Origin: Setaria digitata
Lineage: Eukaryota > Nematoda > Chromadorea > Rhabditida > Setariidae
Assembly (NCBI GenBank): GCA_003640385.1
Contig: RCAB01000021.1
Location: 279,460-343,459, forward strand
Direction of reading: 5' to 3'
DNA: 64,000 nucleotides
The notes beneath the pieces are model-generated. The model ran no database searches. It saw nothing but the letters and a program-made list of their open reading frames with translations, and was not told the origin of the DNA. The position numbers and the translations under genes were made by a program. Shown here one piece after another: positions 13,889 through 25,596 of the stretch (position 1 is its first letter; the number at the start of each line of letters is the position of its first letter).

Positions 13889-14527
13889 CTCCGCTCAGAC
13901 CTTCCAGTTCAGGTCTACTAAGACGCTGTCAGCGAGACATACAATTGTGAGCACCCATTGTTGAAAGTCCAACGTAGACTTATTTTTACACGTCCCTACT
14001 AAACAAATTAAAATCTCTCTTTACCTGGTCGAGTAATGCAGTACACTTTGCCGTTACACTGCTCATCTAATGAAGTGAATTAAACGTTAATCTTAGTTCA
14101 AACCCATACTTGTATGAAAATGTACATCTAATGCTGAAGTGCGAAAGTTAGCAAGTTATGTGTGCGTGACGTGATCGTTGAGAACTCATGAAGTAATCCT
14201 TCTCCATACGGATCGATATTAGTGGACACAGTCGTCACTGCGAAGACAATTCATTCCGGAATATTTGTGAAAGGAGTTGAAGAGTGTTCGTGACTGTAGT
14301 AGGTTAAAGATTGAGAGTGAGAAAATAGTACATTAATTGGAGAGACGGCGGAGAATGATGGGATTCTGAAAATTCCTTCGAATTTATGAAATGGCAGGTG
14401 GTTGCCAGTACTGTGGACGGAGTGTTGGGGAGTGCAGGATAAATGGACAGGTAGAGGACGGGGCGGTGGTGTGTTTACGTGAGAAGCGTTGTTGCAGTTG
14501 CCGTTTTGTAGGCATAAGAGGAGAAAT
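13870..14527. promoter_or_regulatory. Head-to-head intergenic region between MED1 and UBXN4
   Basis: These 658 bases separate the start codons of two divergent genes, so both promoters must lie here or overlap the neighbouring leaders. I see no clear TATA box. A TTTTGTAG acceptor ending at 14511, 16 bases before the UBXN4 start codon, may be a leader splice site. The segment is otherwise unremarkable. Confidence 0.5.
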
Positions 14528-17500
14528 ATGAAATGGTTCGAGGGTGGAATAGCTGAAGCCATTGCTGAGAGTCGTCAGTGCAATGCACTCTTTATCGTCA
14601 ATATTCAACATCCACCCGGTAAGTGAAGTACAATTTCAACTTTTGTTTAAGGAACTGTAGAAACTGGCTGTGTGATAGAAGTGATTTTTCTAGAAAACAC
14701 TAAATGCTCTTGTACTTCAATTAATGGTGCAGCACAACCAGGAGGTCGAGTAATATATGTTTTCCTCACCATCAAGCGAGAATCACAGATGCAGTGAAGT
14801 CGAAATTGAGGTAGTCCTCTGGATTCAGAGGAAAATCGAGCGAGTTCAGAATCAGCGGATAAAAGTTCTACCCAGTGCTCTCCCTGTGTTTCACTTGCGA
14901 TTTCGTCTTGAACCAACGTTTTTCAGGAATGGATTGATTTCTATTGACAGCATAAGGTTTAAAATCTCTTGATATGGAATTTAAAATCTTCCATTCACTA
15001 GATAATTATGTATTTCAGAGAGTAATGATGAGCAAAGTATACGAATGGCGCAGCTTTGGGACAGTGTTGATAATGATATTTGTCAGCCAGCTTTGGTTGG
15101 CATACGTATATTCTATGGGACCGAGACGGCGAAGCAGTTTGCTCAGATATGTTAGTTCCTCTTTTGTATTTGTATTATTGATGTTATTCGTTAGCAGAAT
15201 ACAGAATTTTCGATGGTACTGACATAAACCACATTGATTTTGGCCATTTTCATTATTCGCTAAATCATTTTAAAATAGCTATACAAGGATTTTTGAAAAC
15301 AGTGTCAGCTCGGGAAAAATTTGTGATTAGAATGATTTCAGATCCTGTATCTCTTGTGCCGGCGTCGTATGTTATTGACTTGAAAGGAAAGCCTCTAGAT
15401 ATTATAACAGTTACTGCTGAAATGGATGAGGATGTTTTTGCACAAAGACTTAAAATTGCTATGAAAGTAAGTTGTAATGTTAGCGGAAACACCTGACATG
15501 GCCAGACATCTGTGAATTCATTTTCTGTCTTTCCTTTTGTATTTATTGTATTCCTTAGTCGTAAAAGTTTCTTGCAATAATCCATAAAGATATGTATTGG
15601 CTTGGAAAATTGGCATCCCGTTTTGTAACTTATTTAAGCAATTTAAGTAATCAAGTAATATCTAAGTAATTTAAGTAATTAATTATTTAATTTAATTAAC
15701 CCATCAAATTCTTAGAGATCTAAAGATTCTGATAATTCGAAATGCTTACAACTGCAGAATTTAAACGTTGCTTGTCAGTCTTCATCCACATCATCTGCAG
15801 TTGGTAAATCAAATAAGGAAGGGGCAGAAAAAGAAAAATCAGCTGCCGCTGTCATGGATGAAAAGATAAAAAGGTATATTTTAGAGAAGGGAACAAACTT
15901 AGATTTCCTTTCAAGGCTTTGTAAACAAAGCAAACTTTTCCATATACTGCGTGAAACTGTGAGTTTTTTAAGAGCACGTCAACTGCTTGAAAAGAAGCAC
16001 GAAGAAGATGAAGTTATAAAGAAAAATGAAGAAAAGCAAAAAGAGATAGAGAGAAGAAATCTAGGGAAACTCATGGCGGATGCTAAAGTTGGTAGTTTTG
16101 TATATATATATATATATATATATATTTTGTATATTCTCGAGTTCTGCATATTTTTTCACCTTGAACTCTAGAATGTCCTTAGCTTTCTAAACCTTTACTA
16201 AAATGATTATTTAATTCTGTATGTTGAAGACGTCACGTGAGGAGCGGGAGAGACAGGAAATCATGGAACGAAAGAATCGCGAGAAACGTGAGCAAGAGGC
16301 TTACTTGAAGAGACTTCGTCAACAGATCAAGGCGGATAAGTAAGTATAAAAAGATAGAATAGGATAACTTAGGAATAGGAGCTTTTATTGTGATCGGTAT
16401 TGAGTAAATGTTCAGCAAAAAATTCACTAGAAATTTTTAGAGAAGAGCGGATGAATGGAATGATGCGGAATATGTTAAGGCCGAAAAAAGAAACGAAACA
16501 TGCAGATCATGGAACTAATATGCAGTTTTCAGTTTCGGACAGGTGAAATGGTTAACAATTAATATTTTCTATGTCTTTGCCACTTTTCTTAGTATATTCG
16601 AAGCGCGAGCATTACTGTAGGTAGACCTTTTTAATGAGTACTAGTGATCCTCAAGTACTGAGCTTTTTTTTGTTTCTTCCACTTTTTTTATTATGGTTTT
16701 TTATACTGCAGTATTAACTTCTAGTACTGATTGCCGGATTCAGTGCAAGTTTTCCGATGGTTCCACTTTGGTGCGTCAATTTGCTTCTACGGATATTTTT
16801 TCTCAACTTGTAGAAATAATCAAGCAGGTTTGACATTTATAGTCGCATTACTGTTTTGTGGGAATGTCAGGTAATCTATTTCCATTTTATTTTTATACAA
16901 GTTATATTCGAGCTGGTTCTCCCTCTTTTATTTTAGGATGGGCGTGAGGGTGAGGACTTCTATATAGTACAAATGTATCCAAGACGAGAGTTCCCTGACA
17001 CTACAAAAACATTTGGTGAACTTGGTTTAACGCCATCGGCTACCGTCCTAATACTCTCTGTATGTGCATGCCTTCATTTTTGTTGACGAAAATATCGCCA
17101 AGAATATTATAATTAAACATATTCCCAAAAAATTAAAAAAAAAAAAAAAAAAGAAGCTACTCAATAGTTTTTAACAGTTGAACAGTTTGAGGAGTCGCAC
17201 TTTTTGACCATTAAAAATCCAAAAAATTGAAAAATCTTTAGAAAATACGGACTTCAGCTCTCTTAACGTTGCAACAAAGACTTTTTCTGGTAGTTTAATT
17301 TGATTTCAACAAATTATTGTTTTAGAAACGCAAGCGAACAGTGACTAATTATAGTGGTTCCAGATGGATTGGATTTCTTCAATATGCTATTGCAGCTCCA
17401 TTTCAAGCTTTATATCGTATCCTGCTCTATATAGTTGGTTATAACGGTCATACATCGGCAACCAGTACAATTAAATCGAAAGACTCTAGCACTGTTGGCG

Positions 17501-17712
17501 GATCAGGAAAAGTAAGTGAACGTCAATGAGATCATAGACATGTAAGAAAAATTTTGTAATGAAATCTAGATCCTAAGATGATGATAAAATCGTGAATTTT
17601 TGTAAAAAAGACAATTCAGGAGAGTAATTTTCGAAGATTTCGGAATAATGAAGATTCTTCGCATTCGGATGATGAAGCTAGGTGGAACGGTAATTCAACT
17701 CAGCAACTGTGA
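14528..17712 (+). CDS. ubxn-4: UBX domain-containing protein 4 (UBXN4/erasin)
   Basis: ER-membrane adaptor that recruits the p97/CDC-48 ATPase during ER-associated degradation (family knowledge). Exons: 14528-14618, 15019-15150, 15342-15466, 15758-15873, 15973-16087, 16230-16339, 16441-16542, 16725-16827, 16937-17059, 17326-17511, 17620-17712; 431 residues, all phases consistent. The N-terminal thioredoxin-like part starts MKWFEGGIAEAI (human MLWFQGAIPAAI) and contains NDEQSIRMAQLW (human DDEQSTQMAASW). A charged coiled coil rich in E, K and R follows, from about residue 140 to 215. The UBX domain then begins at CRIQCKFSDGS and has the MYPRREF loop that matches the p97-binding FPR loop. A hydrophobic hairpin, WIGFLQYAIAAPFQALYRIL, is the membrane anchor. 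The C-terminus WNGNSTQQL nearly equals human WNGNSTQQM. The last exon could start 9 bases earlier at an AAAAAG acceptor. Confidence 0.95.
16100..16124. repeat. TA dinucleotide repeat in a UBXN4 intron
   Basis: A run of about eleven TA units lies just 3' of the exon ending at 16087, inside the intron. It is a simple microsatellite. Confidence 0.85.
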
Positions 17713-18972
17713 TTTCCGAGTTCCAATCTGTATAAGTGATTTCATTTTATTCCATACGTCCATTGTCATGTTACTTTTTTACTAACAAATTGAATGTGAT
17801 CTTATTTGAATTTTATGACAAGATGTATCAATTACTGGAAGAGAATAATAGCAATGATGTCGCAGTAGTCGCAGTGCACTTCATCTCATCCATTCTTAGT
17901 GTACAGTTATCTAGCCGGAAACAATCATTGTGCCTCTGTTAAGAAAGGGAGAGCTATGCGTACCGTCATATCCAAAATACATATTCAGAGATCTGGCAGT
18001 TTCTAGTGAAAAATGTAGGAAGTGGAGACGAACGAGTGTGAGGGATGGAATCCAGGACGGAAGATCCAGGTGGAATTAATTTGGAGAGGTGGTGAAGTGG
18101 TTGAGGTACTGCAATATTTCTCTTCGTAAGCTAGCCACAAAGTTTTGATTTCTGGATCGAAATCCGTAGATTCCCTACTGGAACTGTGTCATCCCTTGCC
18201 TTGAGACAAATGGGCTAGATGCGCCTCGTAAGTTGCCGTCACGGTGCGCGGCACCACAGTACATTATCCTGGGACGCGTGCTGGATTCCACTGAGCCTAA
18301 GCTCTCCTCCAGCTGTTCAGTGAGACAGCAACGACAGACATTCCTAATTACCTAATTAAGACTGTCTCAACACCAACAACTTGTCAAGGTGTCCTTTCGT
18401 TCGACTCATTGCGAACCGAAAATTCTACGCTACTTCCACATTACACTAGCCTGAAGTACGGACAGACAGAGAGAGACGGACGGAGGAAGGGAGAGAGGGG
18501 AGGGATGGAAGGAATGTTATTTGGGACTTTTTTATGAAATACTGGATGTGTGTGTCAGTGACAGCTGGGAGGATGGTGCCGTCTGCTGGCAATCAGCTGG
18601 GAGGGAGCGGGGGCCGGGACGGGGTGCACTGCCGTGCCCACTCTGCGCTCGCTCACAGACAGCCAGATTGTCAATTGCACGGTCTCGAGCTAGTGTCGGT
18701 GGCTGTCGGGAAGTTGAGGACAGTGACGTGTCTCCCCTGTACAAGAGAAGTGAGGCTAACAGAGGAAGTGGTCCCTTGCTAGGCTGTGATTCCCTGTCTT
18801 CTCATTTCTGTCAAATATCGGTCCTCATCCATTAACGCACTGGTACTACTCTCGGCCGCTTCGCCTCCCCTGGAGTGTGCATGAGCGCTCAGTACATATA
18901 CTTTTGAACTTCGCTCATGTCTTTGGAGTATCCCCAGGATTTTCATTCATTTAGTCCGAAGAGAGCGCAAAA
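17713..18972. promoter_or_regulatory. UBXN4 3' flank and probable hlh-11 upstream region
   Basis: The first few hundred bases are probably UBXN4 3' UTR. From about 18240 to 18780 the DNA becomes markedly richer in G+C, with a purine-rich block near 18466-18512 and three CAGCTG E-boxes at 18310, 18562 and 18594. No coding exon was recognised. An open frame at 18521-18835 is compositionally odd and has no match I know. I read this as promoter or 5' UTR of the plus-strand AP-4 gene. Confidence 0.45.
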
Positions 18973-21900
18973 ATGAAGGATGAATATGTGGCACAGCCGA
19001 AAAGTACGAACGCGAAGATAAAAAGTAACAGCAGCAGTACCGATGAAGATGATGAACGATACTCCGCTCGATCTCATAGGAGGTTCACAACTTTATTATT
19101 ACTGTGTCAGTGTTGCTTTTCGTTTTGCTCTGCAGGAGTAGGGGACTTGTCCGTCCTGTACTGTAGTGAATTGATTTTGTCAACTCTCTTTATCCAGGTT
19201 ATTGTCTCAGCATTATGCCACCTAAAAATCATAAACTTGCCTGCTTTCACCCTTCAGCTCCTTCGTAGCACTATTTGTTCAGTTGTCGAGAAGGGAAAGG
19301 AGCTAGGTTGAAAATGATCTTGTCCGAGTGACCAACTAACTCTCCACATTCTGCTACATTTTCTTCTCACCACCGTGCTCCATCTAGAAAGTGAACGAAC
19401 GTTCACATGACAGTAATATTTTTTTACTACAGTAGTACAACATAACTGCTGGAATTACCCTGTCATTCATCTTGGACGATTATTAGCCGAGTTGCAGCAG
19501 TAGCAGGTTGCCACGGTTGGCTTATTTTTAATAAAGGACATAATTCGTAGACGAGCGAACTAGCTGGAAGGGAGAATATGAGGATCTGCGAAAGGAAAGA
19601 CTCATCTCATCTGTATAAAGAGACAGGACAATAAGCTTTAGCTTAGAGGGAAGAGCATCAATCATTTTCGTCATTTCTAAAATTTCTGACTGATGTCTTC
19701 GTATGTTACTTCAAACTTCTAAACAACAAATGCAATTTGTAAAGGGAAAGTGGCAATGGGATGTTGAATTGAGTATAGCCAACTCATGACAAGCCTAAGC
19801 CAAGGATGTCGATTCGACTAGAGTAGATTAGTGTATGCATTGGATTGAGCGGAACTTATAAAAGGTGCCATTTGCAAACTCATCTCTTATCACTCTTTCA
19901 GAAGCCTATCTGAATGCTGCATCCGTTCGTATTGTATGCATCTGCATGTGCACGTCGTCTGCATCTGCATGTGCATGTGTATGTGCAGTCCACTTTTTGA
20001 TCACATTGCAGCCGGGCAGCTCCATTCTTGTTTTTGTAGTTCTTTTGATGCCGATGGCAATTCTCGTAGTGGTGGTAGTATCGGTGACGGGGTGACAAAC
20101 GTCCATCATTTCAGATCAATCTGTGTGCCTGTATATACACAGCAAAAAAACCATTGCATTTTCCACTTTCGATGTGCTTTCTACACATCTTGTCTACACA
20201 TCCATGCATCACTGCGTGCTTACGTGTCTGTCCGGTCTGTATACGTTATTTACGTCCTTTACTTCTGCTATGCCTGTATGACGAACCGTCAAGAGTGTAA
20301 ACATTACAGTCCTTAAGGAATTCATGTACGCATACTTTGTGGCATTTTAGCAATATTTCTCTTATTTCTGTGCGCACTTGACTGTTATTGAAAGGAGATA
20401 GAGTTTCGTTACTGATTATGATGCAGTAATAAGTATCAACACTATTCATGTCGAAAAATTTACCGCCAGGGTAACATGGAAGATGTGGTGGTCGAATCAT
20501 TTCTTCTGCTTAATTTTTGTATTCGTAACCATGAGTAGTCATCTCTATTTTGTATGTATCACACATCGTTTGGTTAACAGTAGATTTTGATTTGAAATGC
20601 TTCAATTATGTACTGATCTAATTAATATTTCTTGTATCATAATTTCGTAATTCTTTCTTTAGTGACTCGTAATTTATGTAAAATTAAATTTATCAGGAGG
20701 AATAAGACATTTCGCTCCACAGCGGTTAAGACCTAGTTGTTTGAACAAGATTTTTAGCGTGAGTTATTAATCAGTTGTTTGATTATTTTATCAGTGGGAT
20801 TTCTCGTAGATATCAGTAAACACAATTGGGAGCAAATCCCCAAACAGTTTAGTTTTTTTCAAGATTGCCGTTCCAAAAAAAAAGAAAGAAAACTTTTCCA
20901 CTTTGAAAAGATTATGGTAAATATACGTAAGAAAAAGACAAATCCTATAAATTGGTGAACAGTAATGTAGAGTTTTATGTGTTTGTTAGAATGAAATTTA
21001 AACGACTCGTATTTTTGGATGGGTTTTGAATTCCTGATGCTAGAATTTCTGTTAAGGAAATAAAACTGAGCAAGGTGTTTTCGAACAGATGATTGAAAGC
21101 CACCCCGTTAAAAAGAACAGAAGAGATAAGGAAGTGGAAACAAAAGGAAGAGAAATTGTTCCGTCAGCGGTGCACACCCAGACATTCCAGGCCAGTATTT
21201 TGGCGTCCTACTGCTCGGGTTTTAAAACCAAAAGAGGACCGGAAGAGTTCGTTACATAGTATTAACCATCCATCATTCCTAATGATGTTCATTGTTATAT
21301 GTTTGTCTGCAGAGCCCATCTGATATTTTGGTCGGCATTTTTTCCTTTATTACTCAGTTAAGTATACAAAATACAAAATTCTGAACTTAGATGAAGAGCA
21401 AGTAAGGCAGTCACGCTTCTTTCGTCTTTCCTTTTGTCCTCATATCCGAATAAGTTCGCTTTGTCTGCTTATTTAGTGCCGAACAATCTCTTCATCTTCA
21501 CAAAAATTTGCAGTTTAACTTCACTTTCAGCGAGTCGCCATCATATCATACGGGCAGCAGTGAGCCACCGAATGATCTCATTTCACCGCCAATGGGCGGT
21601 AGTATCGACACAACAGATCGGCGTCTTCGTCGTCAAATTGCCAATTGCAACGAACGTCGTCGTATGCAAAGCATCAATGCTGGTTTTCAATCACTGAAAT
21701 TACTTTTGCCTCGAAGGGATGGCGAGAAGTTGAGTAAAGTAAGGCTTTCCGACTTTCCATCTTTTTCCTCTTACCTAATTCAACTCTGTAATTGTTCTAT
21801 GTCTTGTTATGTTGGTTTGAAAAATACTGGAACATTTTTAAAGTCTGTAACTTAAAACACATTGTATTGCAAAATGATTCCCTCTCATTTTCACGATATA

Positions 21901-24086
21901 GTAGTGTATCGTGATATCTCCAAACGGGATAGGGAGTTATTTTGTGCTCATAACTGCCGAGTACATTAGAGGAACCAGCATCGAAGAAAGATGTGAACCT
22001 GTTCAGTGAGCAGTAAAGTGCTAAGCTTCTCTTGTTAAACGATTGTTTTTGACGAAATTTCTATTTTAAGGCTGCGATACTGCAGCATACAGTGGAACTA
22101 ATTCAGACATTGCGTGCCGAAAAAATGAAACTCATCGAAGAAAAAGAAACAGTCATAAACGCTAAAAAGCGGAAAATTCAAGGTTTGTTTGAAATAAGTG
22201 AGATTTAATCTACATTACGCTCCGATACCTTTACCTGTATAAACCAAATCTGCCAAATGTAAAAACACATTTGGAAAGGAAAAATTCCATGATATGAAAA
22301 GCAAAAAATTCTGAACAGCAGAAGGCCGTTTTTTGTCCTTGTAAAAATCAGCTGGTAAACATCAAATTTCAAAACTTGCATGGCTACAGCTCTTTACGGT
22401 TTTTGCAGTAAATTGGAAGAGTGAGAATGCTTATTTATGTTTGTTTCGCATGATCTCGTTTTTATCCTTTTTTTTTTTTTTTTTTTTTTTTTTAGACGAA
22501 AACATGCGAGAACGTGGTGTAATAGGGGAATTGACGGCCGCTTTGGAACATGAACGTCGTTTACGACATCTTTATGAGAGAATGTTTAATTTATGGACGA
22601 ATTCACCTGTGCTGTCACAATTCCTCGCAAAACCGAACACCTCAGTAATTAATCCAGCCATTGCACTGCAGAATGTTGTACCTCCAATTCTACAGACACG
22701 TGGGTTTACAGGTATTTATATGAATTTTGATTTTAAGTTCGAAAAAATTATCACTAGACTTTTATTATTGAGCTCTTTCTCTCCGACTGTTTTGCTCCAC
22801 TCACTTTTAAATCAACTGCTTTATTACGTGCGTGTTAATTTAGGTGCCAGGAAAACTTGTTATTACGGAGACTGCTTTGCAAAGTACTTTACTATTTACC
22901 GTCACAAGCTGCACCATCATCAAATGATGGTCAGTAGTATAAGAATTCCGCAAAGTATCCATTTATTAAATCAAATATTCCACTAAATTCGAAAAAAATT
23001 AGCACTAGGCTTTTATGAAATACTTGGAATTTTTATAGAATTCAGCAGTGCTTGAGATTCATGCACTACGAAATTAGATTCGAATACAATTTAATGGTGG
23101 TTGCACGGGCCTCAATGGCTGAGCTCTGTTTTTTGTTGTAAAAATTCTGTGAATAGTGTGGGAACTAGTTGAAAAAGCTCCTTTTTTCGGCATCTCACCC
23201 TTCATAGCTTTGGTCTCATCGTCATGATGTTCCAACAACATTCTACACCTTCCTAAATCGTAAAGGATGAATGACTGGAAGAAAGCTTTTTTAGTAGTTT
23301 TCCACATTAACAACCCAAATTTTCATTCCGACCAGGTTCTGGAAGGATGATGAAACTCCATTATTTATAATGTTAGTGCACGTTTAATTCTCTGCTTCGG
23401 ATTAATTAATTCAGAAATTGAAAGCAGTCTTCAAATAAAGCATCCGAACGTAAAGTATATCTTCAATTTTTTTTAAAACTGCTTTTATCAATGAAAATGC
23501 TAAGAATATAATATAATCTTCACATTACTTTTGGTTTTACTACATTCGGATAAGAATGCTACATCCTCTGCCAAGCTTGCTGATGTTAGTTTTCACCATT
23601 CAGTGTTCTCAGAATGTATCATTTTCTTCAGGAGTTTTACCGCCTGCACTTCTGATCGACAATTTGTTAACCAATGCGCGAATAAGCAATAATAGTTGTG
23701 GCACTGGCAGTGATAATGCTAGTGGTGGTGCTGGACAACTACAAACGACGAGTTTCGATTTGAACATGTTTACGGGTAATTTGGTATCGGAAACAGCAGT
23801 GTCAGCAATAGCAGCAGACAATGAGGCACGTTTCATTGATGACAGAAAGCCGTCACCATCACAAATACAGTCGGCAGCAATCGGTGATTTACTTGCTCAA
23901 CCATCACCATTTCTTTTTAATTCGCTAGAAAATGCCTCTGGGGCCAATTTGAATTCAAATTTTTATACGATTCTGGAAGCAATTCGACAGTTAGAAGAAA
24001 GTTCTTCAACTTTCAATGGTTCTACTTCAACGTCGACGGTTAATCAGCAGCAACAGCAGCAGCAACCAAATGTGCTGGTTCGTTAA
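18973..24086 (+). CDS. hlh-11: Transcription factor AP-4 (TFAP4/HLH-11), bHLH leucine zipper
   Basis: Nuclear bHLH factor that binds CAGCTG E-boxes as a homodimer (family knowledge). Exons: 18973-19082, 21531-21738, 22071-22182, 22496-22711, 23632-24086; about 366 residues against 338 in human TFAP4. Exon 2 carries the basic region and helix 1 (NERRRMQSINAGFQSLK, identical to human over this stretch) and ends GEKLSK. Exon 3 gives helix 2 (AAILQHTVELIQTL) and the start of the zipper. Exon 4 continues with an HERRLRHLYERM stretch. The last exon has a Q-rich tail and FYTILEAIRQLEE, which matches human LDTIVQAIQHIEG. Exon 1, an acidic Ser-rich N-terminus, is inferred only from its ATG and a phase-2 junction with a weak GTTCAC donor; the true first exon could lie elsewhere in the 2.4 kb before exon 2. 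Confidence 0.9.
19083..21530 (+). other. Putative first intron of hlh-11
   Basis: This 2.4-kb stretch between the inferred first exon and the bHLH exon holds no recognised coding sequence. It contains a TATAAAAG-like element near 19857 and, at 19937-19987, a run of repeated TGCATGTG/TGCATCTG units. An internal promoter is possible but unproven. Confidence 0.4.
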
Positions 24087-25596
24087 GATAGGTGGTCTTA
24101 ATGATGCTTGCTTGAATGGATCTCGTCGAATTTCTCTTTTATTTTTATTTAAATCATTTTTTCTTCCAAGGGAGATTCTTTAATTTCCTTCACTTCGATG
24201 AGTTTTTTTCTTTCAAATATACTGCCCGCACAAAGATCTATATTTGCCTCATGCTATCGGGAATTGTGTAACTTTTTACTTTTCCTCTCAACAATGTCAT
24301 ATAGTTTTACTGCTAAAATCATTTTTCTTTGAAGTCTTAAATTTTCAACTCTCTTTTGCATTTCAAGTCTACATATTGCAGTTACTTATGCTCTGTTGTT
24401 TGTAACTAATTTTAGGTCTTCGAATAATTCTACTCGGCGTACGATTACATCTCAGAGATACCGAGAATATCGTACTGAAAGCCCGAATGATCTCGGTAAT
24501 CTAGAGGCAACTTTTGCGTATTCTTTACTGTAATTTATTTGTGATATGCATTTATGTGGATGGGGAAATGGAACATGCACTTTATTATTTGGTTAGGCGT
24601 TAACTACAGAGATTACTAATTGCTTCGATGATATGATAGGGTGGTATTTATTTTTTTGATTATTTGCGGACTGAATTTTGCTGGTCCTCTGCATTTCTTT
24701 TTCTTTATCATTTGAGGGTTTCTCTTTGTAAGGGTTTTTTTTTCTGCTGCTACTTTTTTTTTCCTTTTTTTTTTTCAAAGGTTCATTGTTTTTTAGGGCG
24801 AGATTTTCTTTACATATTTCGAATTTTTCGAGTTAATCTATATCACATAGCTTAGCCGAAGTGTTGTTACTGCTGCTATGGTCACACTTCCGTGACTTTT
24901 TATCAATAGCCGTGATTTTTACTATTGTGTTTTGTTTTGTTTGTTCTGTTATTACTTTGTTATTAATTAACTGTTGAAGCACCCAAATTAAATTCATTTC
25001 AAGTCAAAGTCGGTTTTAGTGCTTTCTTTTTATACTAAATATTCAAATATTTCAAGAAAAAATTTTGAATTCCTGTTTATCAGAAGATTTTTGCATTTTA
25101 ATTTCTGTAAAGCCTCGGTCCTTATTTTATTCATTTTTTTTACAGATTTGTTAAATTAAAAAAGAAATCCCTAAATTTATCAAATTCTTTTTCAAAAATG
25201 TTGGAAGAACTATATACAAGTATTTTATACCTACCCTGCAGTTGAGTTGAGTTATAAGCTATGGTAACATTTTTATGTTTGGTTTAAAAAGTTTCATGTT
25301 CGTCTTTGTTGCAACTGATTGGACAGTTTGAACAAGTAATTTTTACAAGATGCAGCAAGACTGCATGTATATCTTCCGTTTGGTTTTGTGTATATTGAAA
25401 TCTTTTTTTACCATCAGGATATTCTAGTCAGGTGCGGTAGAGCTAATGCATCTATAATTTCGGAGTTCTATTTTTGGAGAAAAAAACATAAAGCAAGCTG
25501 GAAACGCTTTAGAACTTTTCAAGCAAAAAGATTGCTTTGGGATCAGTGCTGATTTATCTCATCCTGGTGTAGGTTTATAAATTGAGATTTGAGATA
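24087..25596. other. Convergent 3' flanks of hlh-11 and bbs-7
   Basis: The two genes end toward each other here. The DNA is AT-rich, with several T-runs, notably near 24738-24775. I recognise no gene. Both 3' UTRs probably lie here. Confidence 0.5.

Noticed and set aside
15854..16171. 105-codon frame in UBXN4 read straight through
   Set aside because: It merges two exons and an intron; splicing 15873 to 15973 gives the conserved coiled coil.
22441..22986. 181-codon frame extending the AP-4 exon on both sides
   Set aside because: The polyT lead and the tail after GFT are intron; TTTTAG and GTATTT splice sites bound the real exon 22496-22711.
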